A stretch of DNA of 14,174 nucleotides, from NCBI GenBank assembly GCA_026982835.1, contig JALSGI010000578.1, positions 1 to 14,174 of the forward strand, read 5' to 3'. The translations under genes and the position numbers were made by a program. This document shows, piece by piece, positions 1 to 5,977 of this stretch. Numbering within the stretch: the stretch's first letter is position 1; each line of letters opens with the position of its first letter. Source of the stretch: Planctomycetota bacterium (GTDB lineage: Bacteria; Planctomycetota; Planctomycetia; Pirellulales; S012-138). The notes below the pieces were generated by a model. The model saw only the letters and a list, made by a program, of their open reading frames with translations. It did not search any database and was not told the origin of the DNA.

Positions 1-1
1 G

Positions 2-952
2 CGGGCCTTGCTGGACTACTTGAGCCAGCAGGAAGAGCCCTGGGGCATCGTGGTCATCAGCAAAAGCGGCACCACGCTGGAAACCGCGGTGGCGTTTCGC
101 GTGTTTCTGGAGGCGCTGGAGCACGCTTGCGGGCATCACCGGCCCACGGTGGCCCGCCGCGTGGTGGCCGTCACCGGCCGAAGCGGAGCCCTGCGCCGCC
201 TGGCCCAGGAGCTGGATTGCCCGGTGCTGGAGGTGCCCGAGGGGATCGGCGGACGGTTCTCGGTGCTGACGCCGGTGGGGCTGTTGCCCGCGGCCCTGTT
301 GGGGCTGGACCTGGTGGCTTTGCTGGAGGGGGCCGCGGCCGTAAACGAGCACTTCCGCCGCATGCCCGTGGGGGAAAACGTCGTGCTGGACTACGCCGGG
401 CTGTGCCACTTGTGGGAAGCGCGGTGGCAGCTGACGGTGCGCGTGCTGGCCGCCTGGAGCAAGCAACTGGAAGCCCTAGGCTTCTGGTACGATCAACTGC
501 TCAGCGAGAGCCTGGGCAAAGAGGGCCAGGGAGCCACGCCGCTGACGGCCGTCAACACCCGCGATCTTCACTCCCGCGGCCAGCAGCACCAGCAAGGGCG
601 GCGGGACAAGCTGATTACCAACCTGGTGGTCCGCCGCACCCGACGCCAGCCGGTGCTGGTACCTCGCCGGGAGGGGGACGCCGACGGGCTGAACTGGCTG
701 GCCGGACGCCAGCTGGCCCAACTCATGGACGCCGCCGTGCAAGGCACCAACTCCGCCTACCGCCAGGACGACCGGCCCACCCTGGACCTGCTGCTGCCCC
801 AGGTGGACGAAGCCACCTTGGGCCAGTTGTTCCAGATGCTGATGCTGGCCACGGTGATCGAGGGGAAGCTGATCGGCGTGAACCCCTACGGCCAACCGGG
901 GGTGAAACGGTACAAAGAAAACATGCAGCACATTCTCCGCGGGGAGGGGTGA
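2..952 (+). CDS. pgi: Glucose-6-phosphate isomerase, C-terminal part (5' end outside window)
   Basis: Interconverts glucose 6-phosphate and fructose 6-phosphate in the cytoplasm (glycolysis and gluconeogenesis). The reading frame is open to the left edge, so the TTG at 8 is an internal Leu and 316 residues of a roughly 450-550 residue protein are present. Visible landmarks: the sugar-phosphate loop SKSGTT (nt 59-76), the GGRFSVLTPVG signature, the catalytic-type Glu in SESLGK (nt 506-508), the His in DLHS (nt 569-571) and the C-terminal Lys in GQPGVKRYK (nt 914-916). The pattern ESxGK...DLHS...GQ matches the Bacillus-type single-chain enzyme. The C-terminal signature normally reads F/Y-D/N-Q-x-G-V-E-x2-K; here it is Y-G-Q-P-G-V-K-R-Y-K, so two positions depart while the catalytic Lys stays. 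Sixty bases separate it from the next gene on the same strand, so co-transcription is likely. Family assignment is secure. Confidence 0.95.
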   Translation, partial: RALLDYLSQQEEPWGIVVISKSGTTLETAVAFRVFLEALEHACGHHRPTVARRVVAVTGRSGALRRLAQELDCPVLEVPEGIGGRFSVLTPVGLLPAALLGLDLVALLEGAAAVNEHFRRMPVGENVVLDYAGLCHLWEARWQLTVRVLAAWSKQLEALGFWYDQLLSESLGKEGQGATPLTAVNTRDLHSRGQQHQQGRRDKLITNLVVRRTRRQPVLVPRREGDADGLNWLAGRQLAQLMDAAVQGTNSAYRQDDRPTLDLLLPQVDEATLGQLFQMLMLATVIEGKLIGVNPYGQPGVKRYKENMQHILRGEG

Positions 953-1000
953 CCTCTGGAAGCTGCGGAAATCCGCACAACGAACTTTCCGCCGGTTGCG

Positions 1001-1006
1001 AAGGAG
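1001..1006 (+). promoter_or_regulatory. Ribosome binding site of the UPF0173 hydrolase
   Basis: AAGGAG lies six bases before the ATG at 1013. It fixes this start; a longer overlapping frame through the region is a shadow. Confidence 0.75.
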
Positions 1007-1012
1007 CATCCC

Positions 1013-1702
1013 ATGACCACGAAACTGACCTGGTTGGGACACGGCACCTGGTTGATCGACACGGGCGAGCATCGGGTGTTGCTCGATCCGTTTTTGAACG
1101 ACAATCCCACCTGCCCGGTCCAAGCCGACCAGGTGGAGTGCGATTTCATTCTCATCTCGCACGGCCACTTCGACCATGTGGCCGACGCGGCCGCAGTGGC
1201 CAGGCGAACCGGGGCCACGGTGATCGCCATCTTCGAAATCTGCCAGTGGCTGCAAAAGCAGGGAGTGGAAGAGAGCAAGACCTGGGCAATGAACCTGGGC
1301 GGAAGCTGCCAGCAGCCCTTTGGCCGGGTCAAACTCACCCCGGCGGTGCACAGCTCCACGTTGCCGGACGGCTCCTCAGGGGGCGATCCGGGCGGGTTTT
1401 TGCTCACGCTGGCCGAGGGCAAGGTGTACTTTGCTTGCGATACGGCGTTGTTTTCCGACATGGAGCTGATCGGGCGGGCCGGGCTGGACGTGGCCGTGCT
1501 CCCCATCGGGGACAACTTTACCATGGGGCCCGAAGACGCCCTGGAAGCGGTCAAGCTGCTTCGGCCCCGCTGTGTTATCCCGGCCCATTACAACACCTGG
1601 CCCCCGATTGCCCAGGACGCACAAGCCTGGGCCCACCGCGTGAAGGAACAAACGGGCGTGGAGGCCGTGGTGCTGGAACCCGGAGGAGAATACAGCCTGT
1701 AA
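1013..1702 (+). CDS. UPF0173-type metal-dependent hydrolase (metallo-beta-lactamase fold)
   Basis: A 229-residue cytoplasmic protein with no signal peptide, the usual size for UPF0173 (YtkL-like) proteins. The metal site is plain: H50-G-H52-F-D54-H55, then H113 in AVHSS, D143 in FACDTALF and H192 in IPAHYNTWP, the order expected for a two-metal metallo-beta-lactamase fold. The family-typical N-terminus (KLTWLGHGTWLI) and the LPIGDNFTMGPEDA block are both present. The physiological substrate of this family is not settled, so no pathway is assigned. It follows the isomerase gene by 60 bases and is probably in the same transcript. The family call is firm, the function open. Confidence 0.9.
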   Translation: MTTKLTWLGHGTWLIDTGEHRVLLDPFLNDNPTCPVQADQVECDFILISHGHFDHVADAAAVARRTGATVIAIFEICQWLQKQGVEESKTWAMNLGGSCQQPFGRVKLTPAVHSSTLPDGSSGGDPGGFLLTLAEGKVYFACDTALFSDMELIGRAGLDVAVLPIGDNFTMGPEDALEAVKLLRPRCVIPAHYNTWPPIAQDAQAWAHRVKEQTGVEAVVLEPGGEYSL

Positions 1703-1715
1703 AGATTGGGTTTGC

Positions 1716-1745
1716 TTGAGCCGTGCAGGGGATTTGCGATATGAT
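1716..1745 (+). promoter_or_regulatory. Possible sigma-70-type promoter for the small winged-helix gene
   Basis: TTGAGC (1716-1721) and TATGAT (1740-1745) are separated by 18 bases, 4/6 and 5/6 matches to the housekeeping -35 and -10 boxes. It sits just after the stop at 1702 and about 85 bases before the ATG at 1831. Consensus for this organism is unknown, so this is only a candidate. Confidence 0.35.
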
Positions 1746-1830
1746 GCCACCAGCCTTGGACAACGGATTGTCTCCACGGAGGTGACGTGGAGTGGTGGAA
1801 AGGTTCCGTTCCCAAAACGGAGTGCCTTCG

Positions 1831-2052
1831 ATGAGTACCGTAACCGTTTCCTGGATCGGCCGCATCGGCGAAACGGCCGGAAAGGTGTGGCACCTGCTCC
1901 ACCAGCACGGCCCGTTGACTCCGGCCCGGATCGTCGCCCAGATCGACGAACCCCGCGACCTGGTGATGCAGGCCATCGGCTGGTTGGCCCGGGAGAACAA
2001 GCTCCACGTGGACGAGGGCCCCCGGGGCAGGCGGATTTCGCTGAAAGAGTAA
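1831..2052 (+). CDS. Small winged helix-turn-helix protein (DUF2582-like)
   Basis: A 73-residue protein. IGRIGETAGKVWHLLHQHG at residues 9-27, then a helix-turn-helix-like run (LTPARIVAQIDEPRDLVMQAIGWLARENK, residues 29-57) and a short basic wing (GPRGRRISLKE) match the small winged-helix family I know as DUF2582 (PF10771). The start at ATG 1831 is preferred because the family begins close to the I-G-x-x-A-G motif and GGAG lies eight bases before it (1819-1822). A GTG at 1792 behind GGAGG (1778-1782) would add 13 residues and cannot be excluded. The protein is probably a DNA-binding or protein-binding adaptor, but its target is unknown. It converges tail to tail on pheA with a 30-base gap. 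Confidence 0.75.
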   Translation: MSTVTVSWIGRIGETAGKVWHLLHQHGPLTPARIVAQIDEPRDLVMQAIGWLARENKLHVDEGPRGRRISLKE

Positions 2053-2082
2053 GGCTTCGCGGGGCTTTGAGGGCCAAAAGGG

Positions 2083-3183
2083 CTACTGGACCGGTTCGGT
2101 TTGCTGGTAGGAGCCCAGCACCTCCAGCCGCAGCGTTTTCTTTTCCAGCGCGGCCAAGGCCCGCCGCACCCGTAGCTCGTTTTCGTGCCCTTCCAGCTCG
2201 ATAAAGAACAGGTAGGCCCCCGGCTCATCGGGGATGGGGAACGATTCGATCCAGGTCATGTTGAGCCGGTTGCGTTTGAACACCGCCAGCGTGTCGGCCA
2301 ACGCGCCCACACGATGGTCGATCTGCAGCATCAAGGCCACTTTGTCCTTGCCGGTGCGCGGAGAAGAGTGGTGCCCAATGATGGCAAAGCGGGTGATGTT
2401 GTTGGGGTTGTCCTCGATGTTTTCAGCCACGATCTGCAGCCCGTGCTGCACCGCCGCCTGGCGGCTGGCGATGGCCGCTGCTCCTTGCTTTTGGGCGGCC
2501 AGTTGGGCCGCCGCGGCCGTGCTGGTCACTTCGATCAGCCGGGCGGTGCTCAGGTGGCGGGCAAGCCAGTTGCGGCACTGCGACAGGGCCTGCGGCTTGC
2601 TATAGACTTCGCTGATTTCATGCCGGGGACAGTTAGCCAGCAGGCAGTGATGGATGTGCAGTTGGACTTCGCCACAGATTTTCAGCGGCACGCGGGCGAA
2701 CATCTCCAGCGTGTCGGCCACGCGGCCGTCGGTGGAGTTTTCCAAGGGGACAATTCCCAGATCGGACTGGCCCCGCCGCACTTCCTCAAACACCGCAGCG
2801 ATTCCGCCCACGGGCACCAGCTCCGCCGAGCTACCGAACCGCTCCAGGGCGGCCAGATGGCTGTAAGTGTATTCGGGGCCTAAAAATGCGACACGCAACC
2901 GCCGGGTCAGGGAATGGGCCGCGCTGTTCAGCTCCCGGAACACCGCCCGAATGGCCGCCTCGGACAGCGGCCCCTTGTTGGCCCGGACCAGCTGCTCCAG
3001 TTCGGCTTGGTCGTCAGGGTCGGTGCTTGCTATAACTTCTTGCTGTTGTTGGAGTTTTGCCTTGTCGAGCTCTTGAACCAACTTGGCCCGCTGATTGAGC
3101 AGCTTGAGCAACTCCCGGCCCAACTTCTCAATCTGCCGGCGAATCTGTTTGGGGTTGCGTTGCGCTTTGCGGGCCTTGGCCAT
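2083..3183 (-). CDS. pheA: Prephenate dehydratase with N-terminal chorismate mutase-like and C-terminal ACT domains
   Basis: Converts prephenate to phenylpyruvate in phenylalanine synthesis. It has 366 residues from the ATG at 3183, which has GGGGAG eight bases upstream; the TTG at 3204 is less likely. Domains: AroQ-type chorismate mutase-like helices (about residues 12-92), prephenate dehydratase (about 97-272) with VPLENSTDG and the TRF motif at 264-266, and an ACT domain (about 281-358) with GALADTL and ESFP, the phenylalanine-sensing pair (usually GALV and ESRP). In the mutase part R15, R32 and K43 line up with Arg11, Arg28 and Lys39 of the E. coli P-protein, but the Arg51-Glu52 pair appears as Asp-Asp, so mutase activity is uncertain. 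Feedback inhibition by phenylalanine is expected from the ACT domain. It is transcribed away from dnaK. Confidence 0.92.
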   Translation of the reverse strand: MAKARKAQRNPKQIRRQIEKLGRELLKLLNQRAKLVQELDKAKLQQQQEVIASTDPDDQAELEQLVRANKGPLSEAAIRAVFRELNSAAHSLTRRLRVAFLGPEYTYSHLAALERFGSSAELVPVGGIAAVFEEVRRGQSDLGIVPLENSTDGRVADTLEMFARVPLKICGEVQLHIHHCLLANCPRHEISEVYSKPQALSQCRNWLARHLSTARLIEVTSTAAAAQLAAQKQGAAAIASRQAAVQHGLQIVAENIEDNPNNITRFAIIGHHSSPRTGKDKVALMLQIDHRVGALADTLAVFKRNRLNMTWIESFPIPDEPGAYLFFIELEGHENELRVRRALAALEKKTLRLEVLGSYQQTEPVQ

Positions 3184-3222
3184 GCAGAGTTCTCCCCGGG
3201 GCAAGCGGGTTTGGTCCCAAGG

Positions 3223-3242
3223 CTTGCAACAGCAAGCTGTTG
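3223..3242 (-). promoter_or_regulatory. Two overlapping, mutually exclusive hairpins in the pheA leader
   Basis: CAACAGC (3227-3233) and GCTGTTG (3236-3242) form a perfect 7-bp inverted repeat with a two-base centre. CTTGC (3223-3227) and GCAAG (3232-3236) form a second one with a four-base loop AACA. The two share bases, so only one can form at a time. They lie about 40 bases before the pheA start. This resembles an attenuator or translational switch in architecture only; no leader peptide rich in Phe codons was recognised. Confidence 0.3.
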
Positions 3243-3314
3243 TGCCCTCTTGTAGTGGTCCGCCGGGGGAGTGTCAAGCATTTTGGTGGTTCCCTTGCAG
3301 CAGGGGGCAGGGAA

Positions 3315-3337
3315 CAATCTGCCATTCTGGCAGCTTG
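3315..3337. promoter_or_regulatory. Interrupted palindrome, candidate enhancer-binding-protein site for the dnaK promoter
   Basis: CTGCCA (3319-3324), TTC, TGGCAG (3328-3333) is a perfect 6-bp inverted repeat. After one mismatched pair (3318/3334) three more pairs follow, CAA (3315-3317) with TTG (3335-3337), giving nine of ten arm positions. Its centre is about 96 bp upstream of the -24 box and about 120 bp before the predicted transcription start, the normal position of an upstream activating site for a sigma-54 activator. There is no T-run on either side, so it does not look like a terminator. The regulator is unknown. Confidence 0.45.
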
Positions 3338-3418
3338 CCGAACTCGGCTGCTCCGCAAGGCACATGCCGTAAGTCAATAATTAGTAGAAAGTTACAGCAG
3401 GAACACTCCCCCGGTTCA

Positions 3419-3435
3419 TTGGCACACTGTTTGCT
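3419..3435 (+). promoter_or_regulatory. Sigma-54 (RpoN) promoter of dnaK
   Basis: TTGGCACACTGTTTGCT matches the -24/-12 consensus TTGGCAC-N5-TTGCW exactly. The invariant GG (3421-3422) and GC (3433-3434) have the required spacing. Transcription would start near 3446 and leave about 107 bases of leader before the ATG at 3553. Sigma-54 promoters need an ATP-driven activator bound upstream, and the palindrome at 3315-3337 is well placed for one. No activator gene lies in the window. Confidence 0.72.
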
Positions 3436-3537
3436 CCTCCTGCTGCTGTCCCGCCGCGACGCAAAGTTCCTTGGGTCTCAGGCAAGCGGCGACAGGGGCA
3501 ATCCCCCAAATGACAACACGCTTTTTCAATCTTTTGT

Positions 3538-3544
3538 AAAGGAG
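3538..3544 (+). promoter_or_regulatory. Ribosome binding site of dnaK
   Basis: AAAGGAG ends eight bases before the ATG at 3553 and fixes that start. Confidence 0.7.
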
Positions 3545-3552
3545 CCATTGGC

Positions 3553-5454
3553 ATGCCCGAAGGAGAAAAAATCATCGGTATCGACCTGGGAACCACCAAC
3601 TCCGTGGTGGCCGTGATGGAAGGGGGCGAACCGAAAGTGATCCCCAACCAGGAAGGCAACCGCATCACCCCCTCGGTGGTGGCCTTTACCGAAAAGGGCG
3701 AGGTGCTGGTAGGCGATCCGGCCAAGCGCCAGGCCGCCCTGCATCCGGAAAGCACCATTTATTCGGTCAAGCGATTCATGGGCCGCCGCGGCTCGGAAGT
3801 GGAAACCGAAAAAAGAATGGTGCCCTACGAGGTGGTGGGCGGACCGGATGAGTACGTCAAAATCCGCACCCGAGACAAAGAATACACCCCGCCGCAAATC
3901 TCCGCCTACATCCTCCGCAAGCTCAAGGAAGCGGCCGAGGCCTATCTGGGCCACCGGGTCAACAAGGCCGTGATCACCGTGCCGGCCTACTTCAACGACT
4001 CGCAGCGCCAGGCCACCAAGGACGCCGGGCAGATCGCCGGGCTGGAGGTGATGCGGATCATCAACGAGCCCACCGCCGCAGCCATGGCCTACGGGTTGGA
4101 CAAAAAGAAAGAAGAAAAAATCGTGGTCTTCGACCTGGGCGGCGGCACCTTCGACGTCTCCATCCTGGAGGTGGCCGAGGGGGTCTTCCGCGTCATCTCC
4201 ACCAGCGGCGACACCCACCTGGGCGGAGACGACTTCGACGAGGCGTTGATTAACTACGTGGCCGGGCGGTTCCAGCAGGAGCATGGGATCGACCCACGCA
4301 AGGACCCCCAGGCCCTGCAACGGCTCCAGGAAGCCTGCGAAAAGGCCAAGAAGGAGCTCTCCTCGATGGCCGAAACGGAGATCAACCTGCCGTTTTTGAT
4401 CGTCGATGAAAGCGGGCCCAAACACCTGCAGGAGACGATCACCCGAGCCAAGTTCGAGGAGCTGATCGATCCACTGGTGGAACGCTGCCGCGGACCCGTC
4501 GAGCAGGCCCTCAGCGATGCCAAGCTCTCCCCCAGCGACATTGACGAAGTGGTGCTGGTGGGCGGCTCCACCCGCGTGCCCAAGGTGCAGGAGTTCGTCC
4601 GCCAGATTTTCAACAAGGAACCCTGCAAAGGCGTCAACCCGGACGAAGTGGTGGCCGTCGGTGCGGCCATCCAGGGCGGCATCCTGGCCGGAGAGGTCAA
4701 GGATGTGCTGTTGCTGGATGTGACCCCGCTTTCCCTGGGCGTGGAGGTCGAAGGCGGCTTGTTCGACAAGCTGGTGGAACGCAACACCACCATTCCCACC
4801 GAGCGGGAAAAGATCTACAGCACGGCCGAGGACAACCAGACGGCCGTGACGATCAAGGTCTATCAGGGCGAGCGGCCCATGGCCCGCGACAACCGCCTGC
4901 TGGCCGAGTTCAACCTGGAGGGCATCCCGCCCGCCCCGCGCGGCGTGCCCAAGATCAACGTCAAATTCGACATCGATGCCAACGGCATCTTGCACGTGAC
5001 GGCCAAGGACCTGGGCACCGGCAAAGAGCAGCGGGTGGAAGTGAAGCAGTCGGCCGGCTTGAGCGAGCAGGAGATCGAGCGCATGCGGCGCGAGGCCGAG
5101 GAACACGCCGAGGAGGACCGCCGCAAGCGCGAGCTGGCCGAGGCGCGCAACGTGGCCGACTCGGCCTGCTACGACACCGAAAAGTTCATCAAGGAACACG
5201 GCGACAAGCTCTCCGATGCCGACAAACAAGCCCTCAACCGCAGCGTGGAAAAGGTGCGCGAAGCGGCCAAGGGCGAGGACGTGCAGGCCATCCGCAGCGC
5301 AGTGGATTCGCTGCAACAGGCCCTCCAGGCAGTGACCAAGGTGCTGTACGAATCGGCCACCGCCGGAAGCACCGCCTCCCAGCAGCAAGGCCAGCAGGAG
5401 AGCAGCTCCTCCGGGGGCGACGACGTCATCGACGCCGAGTTCGAGGAGAAGTAG
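3553..5454 (+). CDS. dnaK: Molecular chaperone DnaK (Hsp70)
   Basis: An ATP-driven cytoplasmic chaperone that binds exposed hydrophobic segments and works with DnaJ and GrpE. At 633 residues it is full length. Landmarks: the phosphate loop GIDLGTTNS (residues 9-17), INEPTAAAMAYGLD (from about 170), FDLGGGTFDVS (from about 193), the adenosine-side motif VVLVGGSTRVPKV (from about 333), the interdomain linker VLLLDVTPLSLG (from about 385), the beta-sandwich substrate domain, a helical lid (about 510-600), and a Ser/Gln/Gly-rich tail ending DDVIDAEFEEK as in bacterial DnaK. No key residue looks missing. It is followed on the same strand by clpB, its disaggregation partner, after 523 bases of hairpin-rich DNA. 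No grpE or dnaJ lies next to it. Transcription appears to start from a sigma-54 promoter, not from a HrcA-controlled one. Confidence 0.98.
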   Translation: MPEGEKIIGIDLGTTNSVVAVMEGGEPKVIPNQEGNRITPSVVAFTEKGEVLVGDPAKRQAALHPESTIYSVKRFMGRRGSEVETEKRMVPYEVVGGPDEYVKIRTRDKEYTPPQISAYILRKLKEAAEAYLGHRVNKAVITVPAYFNDSQRQATKDAGQIAGLEVMRIINEPTAAAMAYGLDKKKEEKIVVFDLGGGTFDVSILEVAEGVFRVISTSGDTHLGGDDFDEALINYVAGRFQQEHGIDPRKDPQALQRLQEACEKAKKELSSMAETEINLPFLIVDESGPKHLQETITRAKFEELIDPLVERCRGPVEQALSDAKLSPSDIDEVVLVGGSTRVPKVQEFVRQIFNKEPCKGVNPDEVVAVGAAIQGGILAGEVKDVLLLDVTPLSLGVEVEGGLFDKLVERNTTIPTEREKIYSTAEDNQTAVTIKVYQGERPMARDNRLLAEFNLEGIPPAPRGVPKINVKFDIDANGILHVTAKDLGTGKEQRVEVKQSAGLSEQEIERMRREAEEHAEEDRRKRELAEARNVADSACYDTEKFIKEHGDKLSDADKQALNRSVEKVREAAKGEDVQAIRSAVDSLQQALQAVTKVLYESATAGSTASQQQGQQESSSSGGDDVIDAEFEEK

Positions 5455-5616
5455 TGCGGCTTGCGCCGTGCGCTTCCGCTCCGGCGAGCCCCGAGCTTTA
5501 GCTCGGGGAGAGGCTGGAGACTTGGAGGCTTGGGAGGAGCCGGAGCCCCGCACGTCAGTGCGGAGAGAAACAGTATCGGCTTGCGGCGTGCGGCTTGCGC
5601 CGGAGCTTCCGCTCCG
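5455..5616 (+). repeat. Diverged 28-base direct repeat downstream of dnaK
   Basis: The 14-mer TGCGGCTTGCGCCG occurs at 5455-5468 and 5589-5602, followed in both copies by GCTTCCGCTCCG (5472-5483 and 5605-5616). Only the bases between the two blocks differ. In the second copy the join makes the perfect hairpin CGGAGC-TTCC-GCTCCG; in the first copy that stem is broken. The copies are 134 bases apart and suggest duplication of a hairpin unit. Confidence 0.7.
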
Positions 5617-5924
5617 AGGCAAGAAAAAACGCTCATTCTCGAAAACCAGCGAGCCGGGAGCGTAAGCTCCCGGAGGGCGGCAGGGCCGCCGACCACTGGG
5701 AGCTGCCGCTCCAGTGCAGGAACCAACACACACCGGCGAGCCGCCGGCGTCAGCCGGCGGTTGATGAAACGTACACCCACTAGCGTGAACAACCGCATGC
5801 TTACGCATGCGGCTCGCCAGAGTAAACGCCAGCTCATGCACTCCGCCAACCCGGGCGTAAACGCCCGGTTGGAGGAATACAAACCCGATTCGTTTCCAAG
5901 CAAACCGCACGCTTGTGCGTGCGG
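5489..5924. repeat. Array of ten dissimilar stem-loops with a shared architecture
   Basis: Ten inverted repeats in 436 bases. (1) 5489-5508, 9 bp, centre TT. (2) 5548-5563, 6 bp, loop GTCA. (3) 5601-5616, 6 bp, loop TTCC, with an outer CTTGC/GCAAG pair at 5594-5598 and 5619-5623. (4) 5654-5673, 8 bp, loop GTAA. (5) 5676-5690, 6 bp, loop AGG. (6) 5694-5716, 9 bp with one extra G, loop TGCC. (7) 5741-5760, 8 bp, loop GTCA. (8) 5793-5812, 8 bp, loop TTAC. (9) 5846-5872, 11 bp with one bulged C, loop TAAA. (10) 5905-5924, 8 bp, loop TTGT. The stem sequences differ, but seven of the ten have the apex GC-four bases-GC. The stems are perfect or nearly so, so selection on structure or repeated insertion is likely. 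None is followed by a T-run. Confidence 0.85.
5735..5818. repeat. Composite palindrome enclosing hairpins 7 and 8
   Basis: GGCGAGCC (5735-5742) and GGCTCGCC (5811-5818) are exact reverse complements that overlap the outer edges of hairpin 7 (5741-5760) and hairpin 8 (5793-5812). The pair with its 32-base spacer is therefore one symmetric 84-base unit that can fold either as two separate hairpins or as one closed by the outer arms. The mirrored layout suggests a single inserted element. Confidence 0.6.
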
Positions 5925-5928
5925 ATCA

Positions 5929-5958
5929 CCCCACCCAAACCCACATCCCAACCCACCC
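5929..5958 (-). other. Six-tract G-quadruplex-prone run on the clpB template strand
   Basis: On the plus strand six C-tracts of three or four occur with spacers A, AAA, ACAT, AA and A (5929-5932, 5934-5936, 5940-5942, 5947-5949, 5952-5954, 5956-5958). The minus strand therefore has six G-tracts with loops of one to four bases, which satisfies the standard rule for a quadruplex. It ends four bases before the clpB ribosome site. Confidence 0.5.
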
Positions 5959-5962
5959 ACCA

Positions 5963-5968
5963 GGGGAG
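5963..5968 (+). promoter_or_regulatory. Ribosome binding site of clpB
   Basis: GGGGAG lies nine bases before the ATG at 5978. It decides against the in-frame ATG at 5915, which falls inside hairpin 10 and would add 21 unconserved residues. Confidence 0.7.
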
Positions 5969-5977
5969 AAACCCAGC

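Larger units (their letters stand above)
3184..3552. other. Divergent intergenic control region between pheA and dnaK
   Basis: These 369 bases hold the pheA leader hairpins (3223-3242), an interrupted palindrome (3315-3337), an A/T-rich stretch (about 3371-3395), the sigma-54 promoter of dnaK (3419-3435) and the dnaK ribosome site. No CIRCE element (the HrcA operator TTAGCACTC with its inverted partner) is visible, although that is the usual control site of dnaK in many bacteria. No credible gene lies inside. Confidence 0.7.
5455..5977. other. Hairpin-rich intergenic region between dnaK and clpB
   Basis: These 523 bases contain no credible gene. Open frames through it are artefacts of the GC-rich palindromes. 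It carries a 28-base direct repeat (5455-5483 and 5589-5616), ten stem-loops (5489-5924) and a run of six C-tracts (5929-5958) just before the clpB ribosome site. No sigma-54 box and no hairpin followed by a T-run was found on the plus strand, so dnaK transcripts may read through into clpB. Confidence 0.75.

Noticed and set aside
5601..5623. Intrinsic terminator of dnaK
   Set aside because: The stem is good, but it is followed by AAGAAAAAAC on the plus strand instead of a T-run. The orientation would suit only leftward transcription, for which no gene exists.
3526..5910. A 794-codon open frame on the minus strand opposite dnaK
   Set aside because: It is an antisense shadow of GC-rich dnaK codons. 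DnaK has every family motif in the other direction, while this frame has none.
5489..5924. CRISPR array
   Set aside because: There is no constant repeat at regular spacing. The units are self-complementary and differ from each other, and no cas gene is present.
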